64,000 bases of DNA from Burkholderiales bacterium (GTDB taxonomy: Bacteria > Pseudomonadota > Gammaproteobacteria > Burkholderiales > Burkholderiaceae_C), in NCBI GenBank assembly GCA_016195825.1, contig JACPYV010000032.1, positions 1 through 64,000 of the forward strand. Direction: 5' to 3'. This document shows positions 52,085 through 60,796 of this stretch, in pieces; position 1 is the first letter of the stretch; each line of letters opens with the position of its first letter. The position numbers were made by a program, and so were the translations under genes. Below the pieces are notes generated by a model that worked only from the letters and a program-made list of their open reading frames with translations, was not told the origin of the DNA and did not search any database.

Positions 52085-52866
52085 GCGTCTCCCTGCAACA
52101 GCAGCAGCTCGCCGCGGCCATCCGCGATGGCACCGACGCGGCCGGCCTGCTGGCGGGTGACTTCGCCACCGGCCTGCAGGTCTACCGCCACGCCTACCGC
52201 GCCCGCCTCGTGGCCGCGCTGACCGACAACTACACGGTGCTGGCCCGGGCGCTGGGCGACGACGCCTTCGACGCGCTGGGCCGGGCCTACCTCGCGGCGC
52301 ACCCCAGCCAGCACCCGTCCATCCGCTGGTTCGGCCATGAGCTGGCCGGCTTCATGGGCAGTGCCGATGACGAGCTGGTGCCCCACGCCAGCCTGGTCGA
52401 CTTCGCACGCATGGACTGGGCGCTGCGCGGCGCCTTCGATGCCGCCGAGGCACCGCCGCTGGACCCCGCGACGCTGGCCGCGCTGCAGCCCGACGACTGG
52501 GCCGGCCTCGTGCTGCAGCTGCAGCCCAGCGCGCAGCGCGTGACCCTGGCGTACGCCATCGAGCCTGCCTGGCGCGTGCTGCGCGAGTGGGTGCCCGAAT
52601 CCGGCGAGGACCAGCCTGAACTGCCCGAGCCAGTGCCGCACCTGCACACGCTGCTGGCCTGGCGCCAGGACGGCGAAACCCGCTGGCGCTCGCTGGAGGC
52701 GCTGGAGGCGGCCCTGCTGGACTCAGTCGCCGATGGCGCACCGTTCGCACTGCTGTGCGAGCGCGCCGCGGCCGAGCTGGGCGATCCCGAGGCCGCCGCG
52801 CCGGTCGTCATCGGGGCGCTGCAGCGCTGGCTGGCGGACGGGCTGCTTCAGAGCCGCGCGTCGTAG
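52081..52866 (+). CDS. bufC: DUF2063 partner protein (BufC)
   Basis: A 261-aa protein with the N-terminal DUF2063 helical domain ([40 protein letters not shown]) and a winged C-terminal part. It acts as the precursor-recognition partner of the DUF692 enzyme. It is coupled to bufB by ATGA. Its 3' end overlaps the convergent lipoprotein gene by 19 bases. No DoxX-type bufD is present. Confidence 0.87.
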   Translation: MSVSLQQQQLAAAIRDGTDAAGLLAGDFATGLQVYRHAYRARLVAALTDNYTVLARALGDDAFDALGRAYLAAHPSQHPSIRWFGHELAGFMGSADDELVPHASLVDFARMDWALRGAFDAAEAPPLDPATLAALQPDDWAGLVLQLQPSAQRVTLAYAIEPAWRVLREWVPESGEDQPELPEPVPHLHTLLAWRQDGETRWRSLEALEAALLDSVADGAPFALLCERAAAELGDPEAAAPVVIGALQRWLADGLLQSRAS

Positions 52867-53708
52867 ACGATGGCGTGACCGGCCTTGCGGTAGCCGTTGT
52901 AGATGCTGTGACGGTTCAACGTCGAGGCGGTCGAGCCCGTCGCGCTGGTGGACCAGGTTACGGTCAGCTCGCAGCGGGCCACCAGCGGCGTGGCCGGGTT
53001 GCTGTTGTTGGCGGACTGGCTTGCCGAATTGAGCGACTGGTCCAGCGGCAGCGTGTCCACGCGGAACCCGCCGACCACGCCGCTGTCCTGGCGCGGGTTC
53101 AACGGAATCGCCTTGGCGTCAAAGACGCTGCCGTCGGTGCGGCTGCAGCGCCCCGACGCGCTCGCGCCGACCGGCGTGCCCGCCACGTCAGGCCCCAAGG
53201 TCACCGCCAGGCTGCCTGCCGTGCGCGCCAACGTCGGCGTACCGACGGGCTGCACGACCCGGAACGCGACCGGCAGCATCACCTCGTTGACATGGCGCAC
53301 CCCGTCGCGCACGAACACCACCGTGACGCGCGGTCGCGCGGCCGTCGTGGGCAGGTTGGCCTCGTAGTCGATGCGCTTCATGCCGGTGTTCGCCATCGCC
53401 GTCTCGGCGCCACCCTCGACGCTCGCGCGCAGCTGCTCGCCCGGCGCCAGCATCACCGCCGTGAACACGTTGGCGGACTTGCCCAGATAGGCGTTCACCG
53501 TGACGGCGGCCTGTCCTTCGGACTGCTCGGCGTCGAAGCGCGTGCTGAGCTCGTCGGTCTGCAGCGTGGACGATTCGGTGCAGTTGCGCAGGCCGCAGAC
53601 GTAAGCGTCGGCCAGGTCCGCGCCGGTCGAGCCGCCGCCCCCGCAGCTGGCCAGCAGGGCGATCGGCATCAGCAACGCCGGCACGCGGCAGTTGAAGGGA
53701 ATTCGCAT
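52848..53708 (-). CDS. Lipoprotein of unknown function
   Basis: A 286-aa protein with a lipoprotein signal (LLMPIALLASCGGGGS). The mature part is beta-rich, with two pairs of cysteines (YVCGLRNC; SGRCSR) and no family I recognise. The start at 53708 was chosen by its signal peptide. It is convergent with bufC and divergent from the peroxiredoxin gene across 98 bases. Confidence 0.6.
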   Translation of the reverse strand: MRIPFNCRVPALLMPIALLASCGGGGSTGADLADAYVCGLRNCTESSTLQTDELSTRFDAEQSEGQAAVTVNAYLGKSANVFTAVMLAPGEQLRASVEGGAETAMANTGMKRIDYEANLPTTAARPRVTVVFVRDGVRHVNEVMLPVAFRVVQPVGTPTLARTAGSLAVTLGPDVAGTPVGASASGRCSRTDGSVFDAKAIPLNPRQDSGVVGGFRVDTLPLDQSLNSASQSANNSNPATPLVARCELTVTWSTSATGSTASTLNRHSIYNGYRKAGHAIVYDARL

Positions 53709-53806
53709 CAAAAAAACCCTGGTTTTGCAGGACGAAGATACTAAGAGCAGGCACGGCCGTTCGACCATCCTGAGCCGGCCGTAATTCTTCACCATTTGGA
53801 GTCGTT

Positions 53807-54352
53807 ATGTTGTTGCATTCGATTCGCCCGCTGGCCGTCCTCGCGACGCTGGCGTTCGCCCTCACCGGCGCAGCCCACGCCACCCTGGCCGTCGGCGCTG
53901 CCGCGCCCGAATTCAGCGCGGAGGCGGCCGTTGGCGGCCAGCCGTTCAAGTTCAAGCTGGCCGAGGCGCTCAAGCAAGGGCCGGTCGTCCTGTACTTCTA
54001 TCCCAAGGCCTTCACCAGCGGCTGCACCGTCGAGGCCCACCAGTTCGCCGAGGCGACGGACAAGTTCAAGGCTCGTGGCGTGACCGTCATCGGCATGTCC
54101 AATGACGACATCGACACGCTGAAGAAGTTCAGCGTCGAGGCCTGCCGCAGCAAGTTCGCCGTCGCCGCGGATGCGGGTGGCAAGGTCATCAAGGACTACG
54201 ACGTCGCGCTGAAGATGGTGCCCGGCACCATGGCTGACCGCGTCTCCTACCTGATCAGCGCGGACGGCAAGGTCGCCGCGGTGCACGCCAGCATGAACCC
54301 CGACGGCCACATCGACGCGATGCTGAAGGCCGCCGAACAGCTGAAGAAGTGA
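53807..54352 (+). CDS. Periplasmic peroxiredoxin (AhpC/TSA, BCP-like)
   Basis: A 181-aa exported thiol peroxidase. Signal peptide to ~24 (GAAHA), then YFYPKAFTSGCTVEAHQF with peroxidatic C73. The BCP resolving Cys at +5 is replaced by His (VEAH), but another Cys occurs in VEACRSKF. It reduces hydrogen peroxide or organic peroxides in the periplasm. GGAG precedes the ATG, and the stop overlaps the amidase GTG start (GTGA). Confidence 0.85.
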   Translation: MLLHSIRPLAVLATLAFALTGAAHATLAVGAAAPEFSAEAAVGGQPFKFKLAEALKQGPVVLYFYPKAFTSGCTVEAHQFAEATDKFKARGVTVIGMSNDDIDTLKKFSVEACRSKFAVAADAGGKVIKDYDVALKMVPGTMADRVSYLISADGKVAAVHASMNPDGHIDAMLKAAEQLKK

Positions 54353-55743
54353 TTCAGCTCAGCGTGGCCGAGCTGCTGGCGGCTTATGCTCAGCGCAGGC
54401 TGTCGCCGGTCGAGGTCATGCAGGCCGTGCTGGGGCATGCCGGCCGGCGCGAGCATGAGCTGCATGCGCTGTGCGCCGTCGATGGCGACGCCGCACTGGC
54501 CGCCGCCCGCGCCAGCGAGGCCCGCTGGCAGGCCGGCACCGCGCTGGAACTGGACGGTGTGCCCGTCACGCTGAAGGAGAACATCGCCCAGCCCGGCGTC
54601 GCCTACCGCCTGGGCACCGCAGCGACCGCCGATGACGCGACGGCCGACTTCGAGGCCCCACCTGCCGCGCGGCTGCGTGAGGCCGGTGCCATCGCCTGGG
54701 CGCGCACCACCATGCCCGACTACGGCATGTTGAGCTCGGGCCTGTCCAGTCTGTATGCCGAGCCGGCGCGCAATCCCTGGGACACAGCGCTGACGCCCGG
54801 CGGCTCCAGTGCCGGTGCCGCCGCCGCTGCTGCTGCCGGCTACGGGCCGCTGCACCTGGGCACCGACATCGGCGGCTCCATCCGCCTGCCTGCCGGCTGG
54901 TGCGGTTTGGTGGGCCTCAAGCCCAGCCATGGCCGCGTGCCCATCAAGCCGGCCTACGCCGGCCGCGTCGCCGGGCCGCTGACGCGCACTGTGGAGGACG
55001 CCGCGCTGATGCTGGCCGTGCTCGCCCAGCCTGATGCGCGTGACCCGACGCAATTGCCGCCAGGGCCGTTCCTGCCCCGTTCCGTCGAGCTTCGCGGCCT
55101 TCGCATCGGCCTCTGGACGGACGCTGGCTGGGGCGAGGCGGTGCAGCCCGAGGTCATGGCCGCCGTCACGGCCGCCGCGCGTGCGTTTGAGCAGGCCGGT
55201 GCCGTCGTCGAGCCGCTGCCCGCCTTCACGACGCGCGAGATGGCCGATGGCATCGACCGTTTCTGGCGCATGCGATCCTGGCTGGACATCTCCGCCCTGG
55301 CGGCCGAGCGGCGCGCGCGCGTGCTGCCGTACATCCTCGACTGGGTGGCCCCGGCAGCGGGCTATGACGGCGGCACCGTGTTCCGCGGCTACAGCCAGAT
55401 GCAGGCCCTGCGCGAGGCCGCCAACGCGGCCTGCGAGGCGTTTGATTTCGTGCTGTCGCCGGTCAGCCCGATGCCGGCCTACCCGGCGCACCTGGCCAGC
55501 CAGCTGAACGACCCGCAGCGACCCTTCGAGCACATCGCCTTCACGCTGCCCTTCAACATGAGCGAGCAGCCGGCGTTGTCCATCAACGCGGGCTACACGT
55601 CAGCTGGCCTGCAGCCCCTTCCGATAGGCCTGCAGATCATCGGCCGGCGCTTTGACGATGCCGGCGTGCTGGCCCTGGGCGCGGCCTGGGAGCAGTTGCG
55701 GCCAGCCCAGCGGCCCTGGCCGTTCAAGGGCGGCCGCGCTTGA
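54349..55743 (+). CDS. Amidase signature family enzyme
   Basis: A 464-aa hydrolase starting at a GTG that overlaps the peroxiredoxin stop. The Ser-cisSer-Lys triad is K76 (VTLKENI), S153 (GGSSAGAAA) and S177 (GTDIGGSIRLPAGW). It cleaves a carboxamide of unknown identity; the family includes GatA, but no gatB/C is present, and indole-acetamide or aryl amides are possible substrates. No signal peptide is seen. Confidence 0.85.
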   Translation: MIQLSVAELLAAYAQRRLSPVEVMQAVLGHAGRREHELHALCAVDGDAALAAARASEARWQAGTALELDGVPVTLKENIAQPGVAYRLGTAATADDATADFEAPPAARLREAGAIAWARTTMPDYGMLSSGLSSLYAEPARNPWDTALTPGGSSAGAAAAAAAGYGPLHLGTDIGGSIRLPAGWCGLVGLKPSHGRVPIKPAYAGRVAGPLTRTVEDAALMLAVLAQPDARDPTQLPPGPFLPRSVELRGLRIGLWTDAGWGEAVQPEVMAAVTAAARAFEQAGAVVEPLPAFTTREMADGIDRFWRMRSWLDISALAAERRARVLPYILDWVAPAAGYDGGTVFRGYSQMQALREAANAACEAFDFVLSPVSPMPAYPAHLASQLNDPQRPFEHIAFTLPFNMSEQPALSINAGYTSAGLQPLPIGLQIIGRRFDDAGVLALGAAWEQLRPAQRPWPFKGGRA

Positions 55744-55774
55744 TGCCAGCCTGACCAGCCCGGCCTGCCCCCGT

Positions 55775-56260
55775 TCAGCCGTGCGGCAAGCCCGTCGGGA
55801 CTGCGTGCGCCGGCAGGCCGGCTTCGCCAAGCGTGCGGTCGACCTCGGCCCAGGCCGCCGCGGCATCGGTGCAGACCCGTGTCGGCCGGCTTTGCCGGTA
55901 GACCGAGACCATGTGGCGCACCATGGGGGTGTCCTCGTCGCCGGGCGCGATGAGCAGGATGGTGGCCAGCGGCAGCGTTCGGCGGGTCACGAAGCTGGCT
56001 ACCGTCTCGTTGAACTCGCGCATCCCGCCCTCGTCGATCAGCAGCGGCCGGCGGAAGTCCATCAGGCTGACATAGCGCCCGTCGGCCGGTATGCGGGCCG
56101 CCGCGATGTGGGTGCCTCGATTGGCCGCGGCCATCAGCGCAGCATCAAAGGGGCCCTGAGCGATGTAGTGCATCACCCGGCCCTGCAGGCCCACGCTGAC
56201 GCGGCCGAACCCCTGGGTGTCGGGCTGTTCGTGCAGAGGCGTGGGGTCGGGCTGGGTCAC
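55775..56260 (-). CDS. Small protein, paralogue A of the unknown three-gene operon
   Basis: About 161 aa from a GTG at 56260; the start is uncertain, because an upstream ATG would overlap the preceding gene. The body shares long blocks with the protein at 57786-58265: FGRVSVG-QGRVM, GPFDA-LMAA, PADRR/GRY and a common C-terminal pattern. A STAS/SpoIIAA-like alpha/beta fold is possible. Function unknown. It is 56 bases after the middle gene. Confidence 0.6.
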   Translation of the reverse strand: MTQPDPTPLHEQPDTQGFGRVSVGLQGRVMHYIAQGPFDAALMAAANRGTHIAAARIPADGRYVSLMDFRRPLLIDEGGMREFNETVASFVTRRTLPLATILLIAPGDEDTPMVRHMVSVYRQSRPTRVCTDAAAAWAEVDRTLGEAGLPAHAVPTGLPHG

Positions 56261-56316
56261 GGAGCGGGCGTTGGCGGTGCTGCACCCATATTGTGCGATG
56301 GCGCCGCGACGCTCGC

Positions 56317-57789
56317 TCAGCGGCGTTTGACGAAGCCCAGCAGCGCGGCCATCGGCAGCACCGAGCGCGGCAGATAGGGCAGGCGCCACAGGCCGCCGTG
56401 GTTGGCTGTGTGCACCAGCAGCTTCAGCGGATGGGCGAAGTCACGTGGTGCGGTGCGCAGCTGGTGCACCCACATCGCGGCCATCAGCGCGTTCGTCGTG
56501 GTCGGCTCGAAGACCTCTACGCCAAACGCCTTCGCACCGCGAAAGCCCGCCGCCAGCAGCGGGTTGGAGACGACCGAGGCCGTCGTGGTGCTGGGCGCCA
56601 CATTGAAGGCCACGCGGTGTCCCTCTGCGCGGGCCACCAGCGCCCGCCACTGCTGCACCCGTTTGGCCAGCGCATAGTTGGGACCTTGCTCGACGACCAG
56701 CGCGTCCACCAGGCCCCAGCGGCCAAAGTCGCCGGCGTCGATCAGTGCCTCGATGTGCGGCGCGAAGCCGCGCCCGCCGCTGGAGAGTCGCGCGCCGAAC
56801 TGGGCCAGCTTCTTGACGACACCGCGTTCGGCGTAACGCTGCATCACGGCGTCGGCCAGGTCCGCGGGCACGGCGAAGACATCTGTCGGCGTGGCCATGT
56901 AGGCGAGCTGGGTGCGCGGGTCTGCCGCGCACAGCGTCGCGCTGATGGCATCCATGGCCAGGGACACGCGCAGATGGCGTTCACCGTCCAGGTAGGCGAG
57001 GTTGGCGATGCTCAGGGGGCGGTCCAGTGCAGCCAGCCAGGCGGCGATCTCGGGCGTGTCGGCCAGCAGGTCGACGCCAGCACGGGCGACATCCAGTGGC
57101 TGGCCCGGGGCGACCGGTGCGGTTAGCGTCGCGTTGCCGGCCGCAACGGTGGCGGCGATGCGCTTCCAGGTCGCCGCGCGGGCCAAGTCGATGCCGACCA
57201 GGTTGGCACGCCATCGGGCCAGCCAGGCCAGCGGCCCGGCCTCGCTGCCCGCACCCAGCAGCACCAGGTGCTGGTCCGAAAGGTCAAACCAGTCGGGGTG
57301 AGCCAGGCAGTCGCGCAGCGCGGCGGCGTGGGCGGGCTCGCAGATGCCGGCCTTCTCCCAGCGGTCGATCTGGCGTGCCAAAGCGTCGCCGGCCAGCTCC
57401 CTGCCCTGGTGTGGCACGCTCCAGGGTGCCGGCGCGGCGTCACCGTCGCCGCGCAGTTGCACCGTCTGCAAGGCTTGGCGCGGTGCGCGCATTGCGTCTG
57501 CCAGGGCGACCGGTTTGCTGCCACGCAAGAAGGGCAGTTCGCCCCAAGCCGCAGCCAGCCCAGCACGCGCGGACGCGATCGTGCCGACCGGCCTGGCCGC
57601 CTGCGCCTGGACCAGCGCACGCCAATGGCGCGGATAGGCGTGGCGCCAGTCGCGCTCGGCGATGACGGCGTCGGCCGCGGCGGGATCGAGCCCGCGCAGC
57701 GCCGCCGCGACGATGCGCTGACCTGGCGCCCCGGAGGCGCGCTTGCCCTTGGCATCGAGCGGCCATTGCAGGCCGTTGGCATCACTCAT
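56317..57789 (-). CDS. Unrecognised Rossmann-like protein flanked by two paralogues
   Basis: A 490-aa soluble protein. QHLVLLGAGSEAGPLAWLAR (residues ~165-185) is a Gly-rich loop, and VGIDLARA gives the acidic residue at the end of beta-2, so it probably binds a nucleotide such as NAD or SAM. The rest (DVFAVPADLADAVMQRYAER, ALVVEQGPNYALAKRVQQWR) is not a family I know. A hydrophobic C-terminus (LPMAALLGFVKRR) may contact a membrane. The ATG at 57789 overlaps the upstream stop (ATGA). Confidence 0.6.
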   Translation of the reverse strand: MSDANGLQWPLDAKGKRASGAPGQRIVAAALRGLDPAAADAVIAERDWRHAYPRHWRALVQAQAARPVGTIASARAGLAAAWGELPFLRGSKPVALADAMRAPRQALQTVQLRGDGDAAPAPWSVPHQGRELAGDALARQIDRWEKAGICEPAHAAALRDCLAHPDWFDLSDQHLVLLGAGSEAGPLAWLARWRANLVGIDLARAATWKRIAATVAAGNATLTAPVAPGQPLDVARAGVDLLADTPEIAAWLAALDRPLSIANLAYLDGERHLRVSLAMDAISATLCAADPRTQLAYMATPTDVFAVPADLADAVMQRYAERGVVKKLAQFGARLSSGGRGFAPHIEALIDAGDFGRWGLVDALVVEQGPNYALAKRVQQWRALVARAEGHRVAFNVAPSTTTASVVSNPLLAAGFRGAKAFGVEVFEPTTTNALMAAMWVHQLRTAPRDFAHPLKLLVHTANHGGLWRLPYLPRSVLPMAALLGFVKRR

Positions 57790-58265
57790 GGCTGGGGTGG
57801 TGGTTCTTGCGTGGGTAGGCCCGCGGCGGCCAGGTCCGCGTTGACCAGGGCCCACGCCACCTCGAAGTTGTCAGCACGCCGCACCGGGCGGCTGGCGCGC
57901 CAGATGTCCATCAGCGCAGGCAGACGCTCGATGCCCGGGATGCCGGGGCGCACGAGGAAAACGGTGGAGATGGCGACCAGGCCGCGCGACGCGAAGCTGT
58001 CGATGCTGGCGCGCAACTGGGTCAGCGCGTCGGCATCCATCTGCAGGCTGCCGCGGATCTCCAGCAGGTCGCCGAAGCGGCGATCCGCCGGCAGGCGCTT
58101 GCCGGCCAGCGCGATGGCGCGCCGGGTGGCGGCCATCAGTTCGGCGTCGAACGGGCCCTCGGCCACGGACATCATCACGCGGCCCTGCACACCCACGCTG
58201 ACGCGGCCGAAGCTGCGCCGGAGGGCGGGGCGGCGGGAGGGGGGCAGGGTGGGGGAGGCACTCAT
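57786..58265 (-). CDS. Small protein, paralogue B of the unknown three-gene operon
   Basis: A 159-aa protein starting MSASPTLPPS and sharing FGRVSVGVQGRVM, GPFDAELMAA and the downstream pattern with the protein at 55775-56260. It is the first gene of the operon, with its stop overlapping the start of the Rossmann-like gene. It has no signal peptide; the fold could be STAS-like (inference). It diverges from the GST gene at 58306. Confidence 0.62.
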   Translation of the reverse strand: MSASPTLPPSRRPALRRSFGRVSVGVQGRVMMSVAEGPFDAELMAATRRAIALAGKRLPADRRFGDLLEIRGSLQMDADALTQLRASIDSFASRGLVAISTVFLVRPGIPGIERLPALMDIWRASRPVRRADNFEVAWALVNADLAAAGLPTQEPPPQP

Positions 58266-58305
58266 GATGTGCGACGATTTTGCACGCTCGATGAAGGAGT
58301 CAGTG

Positions 58306-58926
58306 ATGTTGACCTTGTATGGCACCAAGGGTTCGGGTTCGGCTGCCGTGGAGGCGGCGCTGGCCCGGGCCGGCATGGCCTATACCGGCGTCGATGCCGC
58401 GTCCTGGAACCCCGGCCCCGGGCGCGACGAGCTGCTGCGCGTGAACCCGCTGGGCCAGATCCCGACGCTGCTGCTGCCCGACGGCATGGCGTTGACGGAG
58501 AGCGCGGCCATCCTCATCCACCTGGGCCTTGTCGCTGCGCCGGGCCTGTTGCTGCCCAGCGACGCCGGCGCGCGGGCGCGGGTGCTGCGCGGCCTCGTCT
58601 ACATCGCGGCCAACTGCTATGCAGCCATCAGCGTCATCGACTACCCGGAGCGCTGGTGCGACCCTTGCGAGGACACGGTGAAGGCGCAGATCCGTGCCGG
58701 CACGCGGGCGCGGCTGCACGAGCACTGGCGCGTGTTCGCCGACGAGTTCAGCATCGGCTTCGACGCCGGCTCGCCCGGTGCACTGGAGCTGCTGGCGACC
58801 GTCGTGTCCAAATGGTCCGGCAGCCGGGCCCACCTGCAGGCCGAACGGCCAGCGTTCCATGCCCAGCTGCTGCGCGTCGAGCAGCATCCGGACGTCGCGC
58901 CGGTCTTCCGACGCCACTGGCCCTAG
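58306..58926 (+). CDS. Glutathione S-transferase-like protein
   Basis: A 206-aa protein with an N-terminal thioredoxin-like domain (MLTLYGTKGSGSAAVEAALA, NPLGQIPTLLLPDG, LTESAAILIHLG) holding the cis-Pro and glutathione-contact residues, then an all-helical C-terminal domain. GGAG precedes the ATG. It probably conjugates or reduces an unknown electrophile. Its stop overlaps the ABC permease gene of the other strand by 4 bases. Confidence 0.8.
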   Translation: MLTLYGTKGSGSAAVEAALARAGMAYTGVDAASWNPGPGRDELLRVNPLGQIPTLLLPDGMALTESAAILIHLGLVAAPGLLLPSDAGARARVLRGLVYIAANCYAAISVIDYPERWCDPCEDTVKAQIRAGTRARLHEHWRVFADEFSIGFDAGSPGALELLATVVSKWSGSRAHLQAERPAFHAQLLRVEQHPDVAPVFRRHWP

Positions 58927-60050
58927 TCAACCGTGCGGCGGTAGCGCAGCAGCGCCACGCCGCCAGCCACGGCCAGGAAGGCCAGCATGGGCCACAGCTC
59001 CGGCATCAGCTCTGCCGCGCCCGAGCCCTTGAGCATCACGCCGCGCACGATGCGCAGGAAGTGCGTCAGCGGCAGCGCCTCGCCCAGTGTCTGTGCCCAG
59101 CCGGGCATGCCGCGGAACGGGAACATGAAGCCCGACAGCAGCATGGACGGCAGGAAGAAGAAGAACGTCAGCTGCAGCGCCTGCAACTGGTTGCGCGCCA
59201 GCGTCGAGAACGTGAAGCCCACGCCCAGGTTGGCCAGCATGAACACGCCGATCATCGCCAGCAGCAGCGCAGCGCTGCCCACCATGGGCACGTCGAACAG
59301 CACAAATGCCGCGCCGAGGATGACGCCCAGCTGCACGTAGCCCAGCACCACGTAGGGCAGGATCTTGCCCACCATGACCTCCAGCGGTCGCACCGGCGTG
59401 GCCAGCAGGTTCTCCATCGTGCCGCGCTCGCGTTCGCGCGTCATCGCCAGCGAGGTCAGCATCACCATGGTCATGGTCAAGATGGTGCCCACCAGGCCGG
59501 GCACGATGTTGTAGCGCGACAAGCCCTCGGGGTTGTAGCGACGCTGGATGCGCACCTCGAAGGGTTGGGCGGCCGCCGCACGCGGGGCCAGCGCGCCGCG
59601 CAGGTCGCGGGCCAGCGCCGTGCTGCCCAGCTGGCTCAACGCGGCGAGGGCGTTGCCCCCGGCCGAGGGGTCTGTCGCGTCGGCGGCGATCAGCACGGCA
59701 GGTTTCTCGCCGCGCACGATGCGAGCGCCGAAGTCGTCCGGTACGACCACGAGGAACTGGATGTCGCCGCTTTGCAGCAGCGCGTCACCGCGTGCTTCCG
59801 AGAGGCCGGTCTCGACGACGCGGAAGTAGCCGCTGGTCTGCAGCGTCGCGACCAGGCTGCGCGCCATGGGGCTGGTGTCCTGGCTGACGACCGCGGTCGG
59901 CAGGCCCTTGGGGTCGGTGTTGATCGCGTAGCCGAACAGCACCAGCTGCAGGATCGGCACGGCCACGGCCATCGCAAAGGTCAGGCGGTCGCGCAGCATC
60001 TGCTGCACCTCCTTCAGCGCGATCGCGAACATGCGGGCCAGCGCTTGCAT
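58923..60050 (-). CDS. ABC-2 type export permease
   Basis: A 375-aa membrane protein with an N-terminal helix, a periplasmic domain (~40-170) and five or six C-terminal helices (VPGLVGTILTMTMVMLTSLA, RERERGTMENLLATPVRP, LPSMLLSGFMFPF). It resembles YbhS/YhhJ. It works with the ATPase and HlyD-like subunit upstream in a TetR-controlled exporter. Its start overlaps the ATPase stop by one base. Confidence 0.87.
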   Translation of the reverse strand: MQALARMFAIALKEVQQMLRDRLTFAMAVAVPILQLVLFGYAINTDPKGLPTAVVSQDTSPMARSLVATLQTSGYFRVVETGLSEARGDALLQSGDIQFLVVVPDDFGARIVRGEKPAVLIAADATDPSAGGNALAALSQLGSTALARDLRGALAPRAAAAQPFEVRIQRRYNPEGLSRYNIVPGLVGTILTMTMVMLTSLAMTRERERGTMENLLATPVRPLEVMVGKILPYVVLGYVQLGVILGAAFVLFDVPMVGSAALLLAMIGVFMLANLGVGFTFSTLARNQLQALQLTFFFFLPSMLLSGFMFPFRGMPGWAQTLGEALPLTHFLRIVRGVMLKGSGAAELMPELWPMLAFLAVAGGVALLRYRRTVD

Positions 60051-60796
60051 CAGGCGGCCGGCTCGAAGTTGTCGGTCGCCTGGCTGACGAGCCTGACGAA
60101 AGCGTCCTCCAGATCCTTCGCGCCGGCTTCCCTCACGACGGACGCCGCCGTGCCGCGCGCCAGCACGCGGCCATAGGCGATGTAGACCAGCTCGTCGCAG
60201 CGTTCGGCCTCGTCCATGTAGTGCGTGGAGACCAGCACGGTGATGCCCTCGCCAGCGAGCTGGTGGATCTGGTCCCAGAACTCGCGACGCGCCTTGGGGT
60301 CCACGCCGGCGGTGGGCTCGTCCAGCAGCAGCAGGCGCGGCTGGTGCAGCAGGCAGGCAGCCAGTGCCAGGCGCTGCTTCCAGCCGCCGGACAGCGTGCC
60401 GGCCAGCTGCTTCTGGCGGCTGGACAGGCCCAGGCGGTCGAGCGCCTCGTCGACGGCCTCGCGGCGCCTGGGCATGGAGAACAGCCGCGCGATGAAGTCC
60501 AGGTTCTCGCGGATGGAGAGGTCCTCGTAGAGCCCGAACTTCTGCGTCATGTAGCCAACCTGGCGCTTGACCTCCGCGGCCTGGCGGCGGAAGTCCAGCC
60601 CGAGCACGCGGCCCTCGCCGGCATCGGGCGTCAGCAGCCCGCACAGCATGCGCAGAGAGGTCGTCTTGCCGCTGCCGTTGGGGCCCAGGAAGCCGACGAT
60701 GCAGCCAGTGGCCACCTGCATGTCGACGCCGTCGACGACCTTGCGGCCGGCGTAGGCCTTGCTCAGCCCTCGGACATCAATCGCCAAGTCGGTCAT
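60050..60796 (-). CDS. ABC exporter ATP-binding protein
   Basis: A 248-aa ATPase. Walker A GPNGSGKTTS, signature LSGGWKQRLALAACLL and Walker B LLLLDEPTAGVD are intact, with the H-loop in STHYMDEAE. It is of the YbhF/CcmA class and powers the permease encoded next. Overlaps the HlyD-like gene by 4 bases. Confidence 0.9.
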   Translation of the reverse strand: MTDLAIDVRGLSKAYAGRKVVDGVDMQVATGCIVGFLGPNGSGKTTSLRMLCGLLTPDAGEGRVLGLDFRRQAAEVKRQVGYMTQKFGLYEDLSIRENLDFIARLFSMPRRREAVDEALDRLGLSSRQKQLAGTLSGGWKQRLALAACLLHQPRLLLLDEPTAGVDPKARREFWDQIHQLAGEGITVLVSTHYMDEAERCDELVYIAYGRVLARGTAASVVREAGAKDLEDAFVRLVSQATDNFEPAA

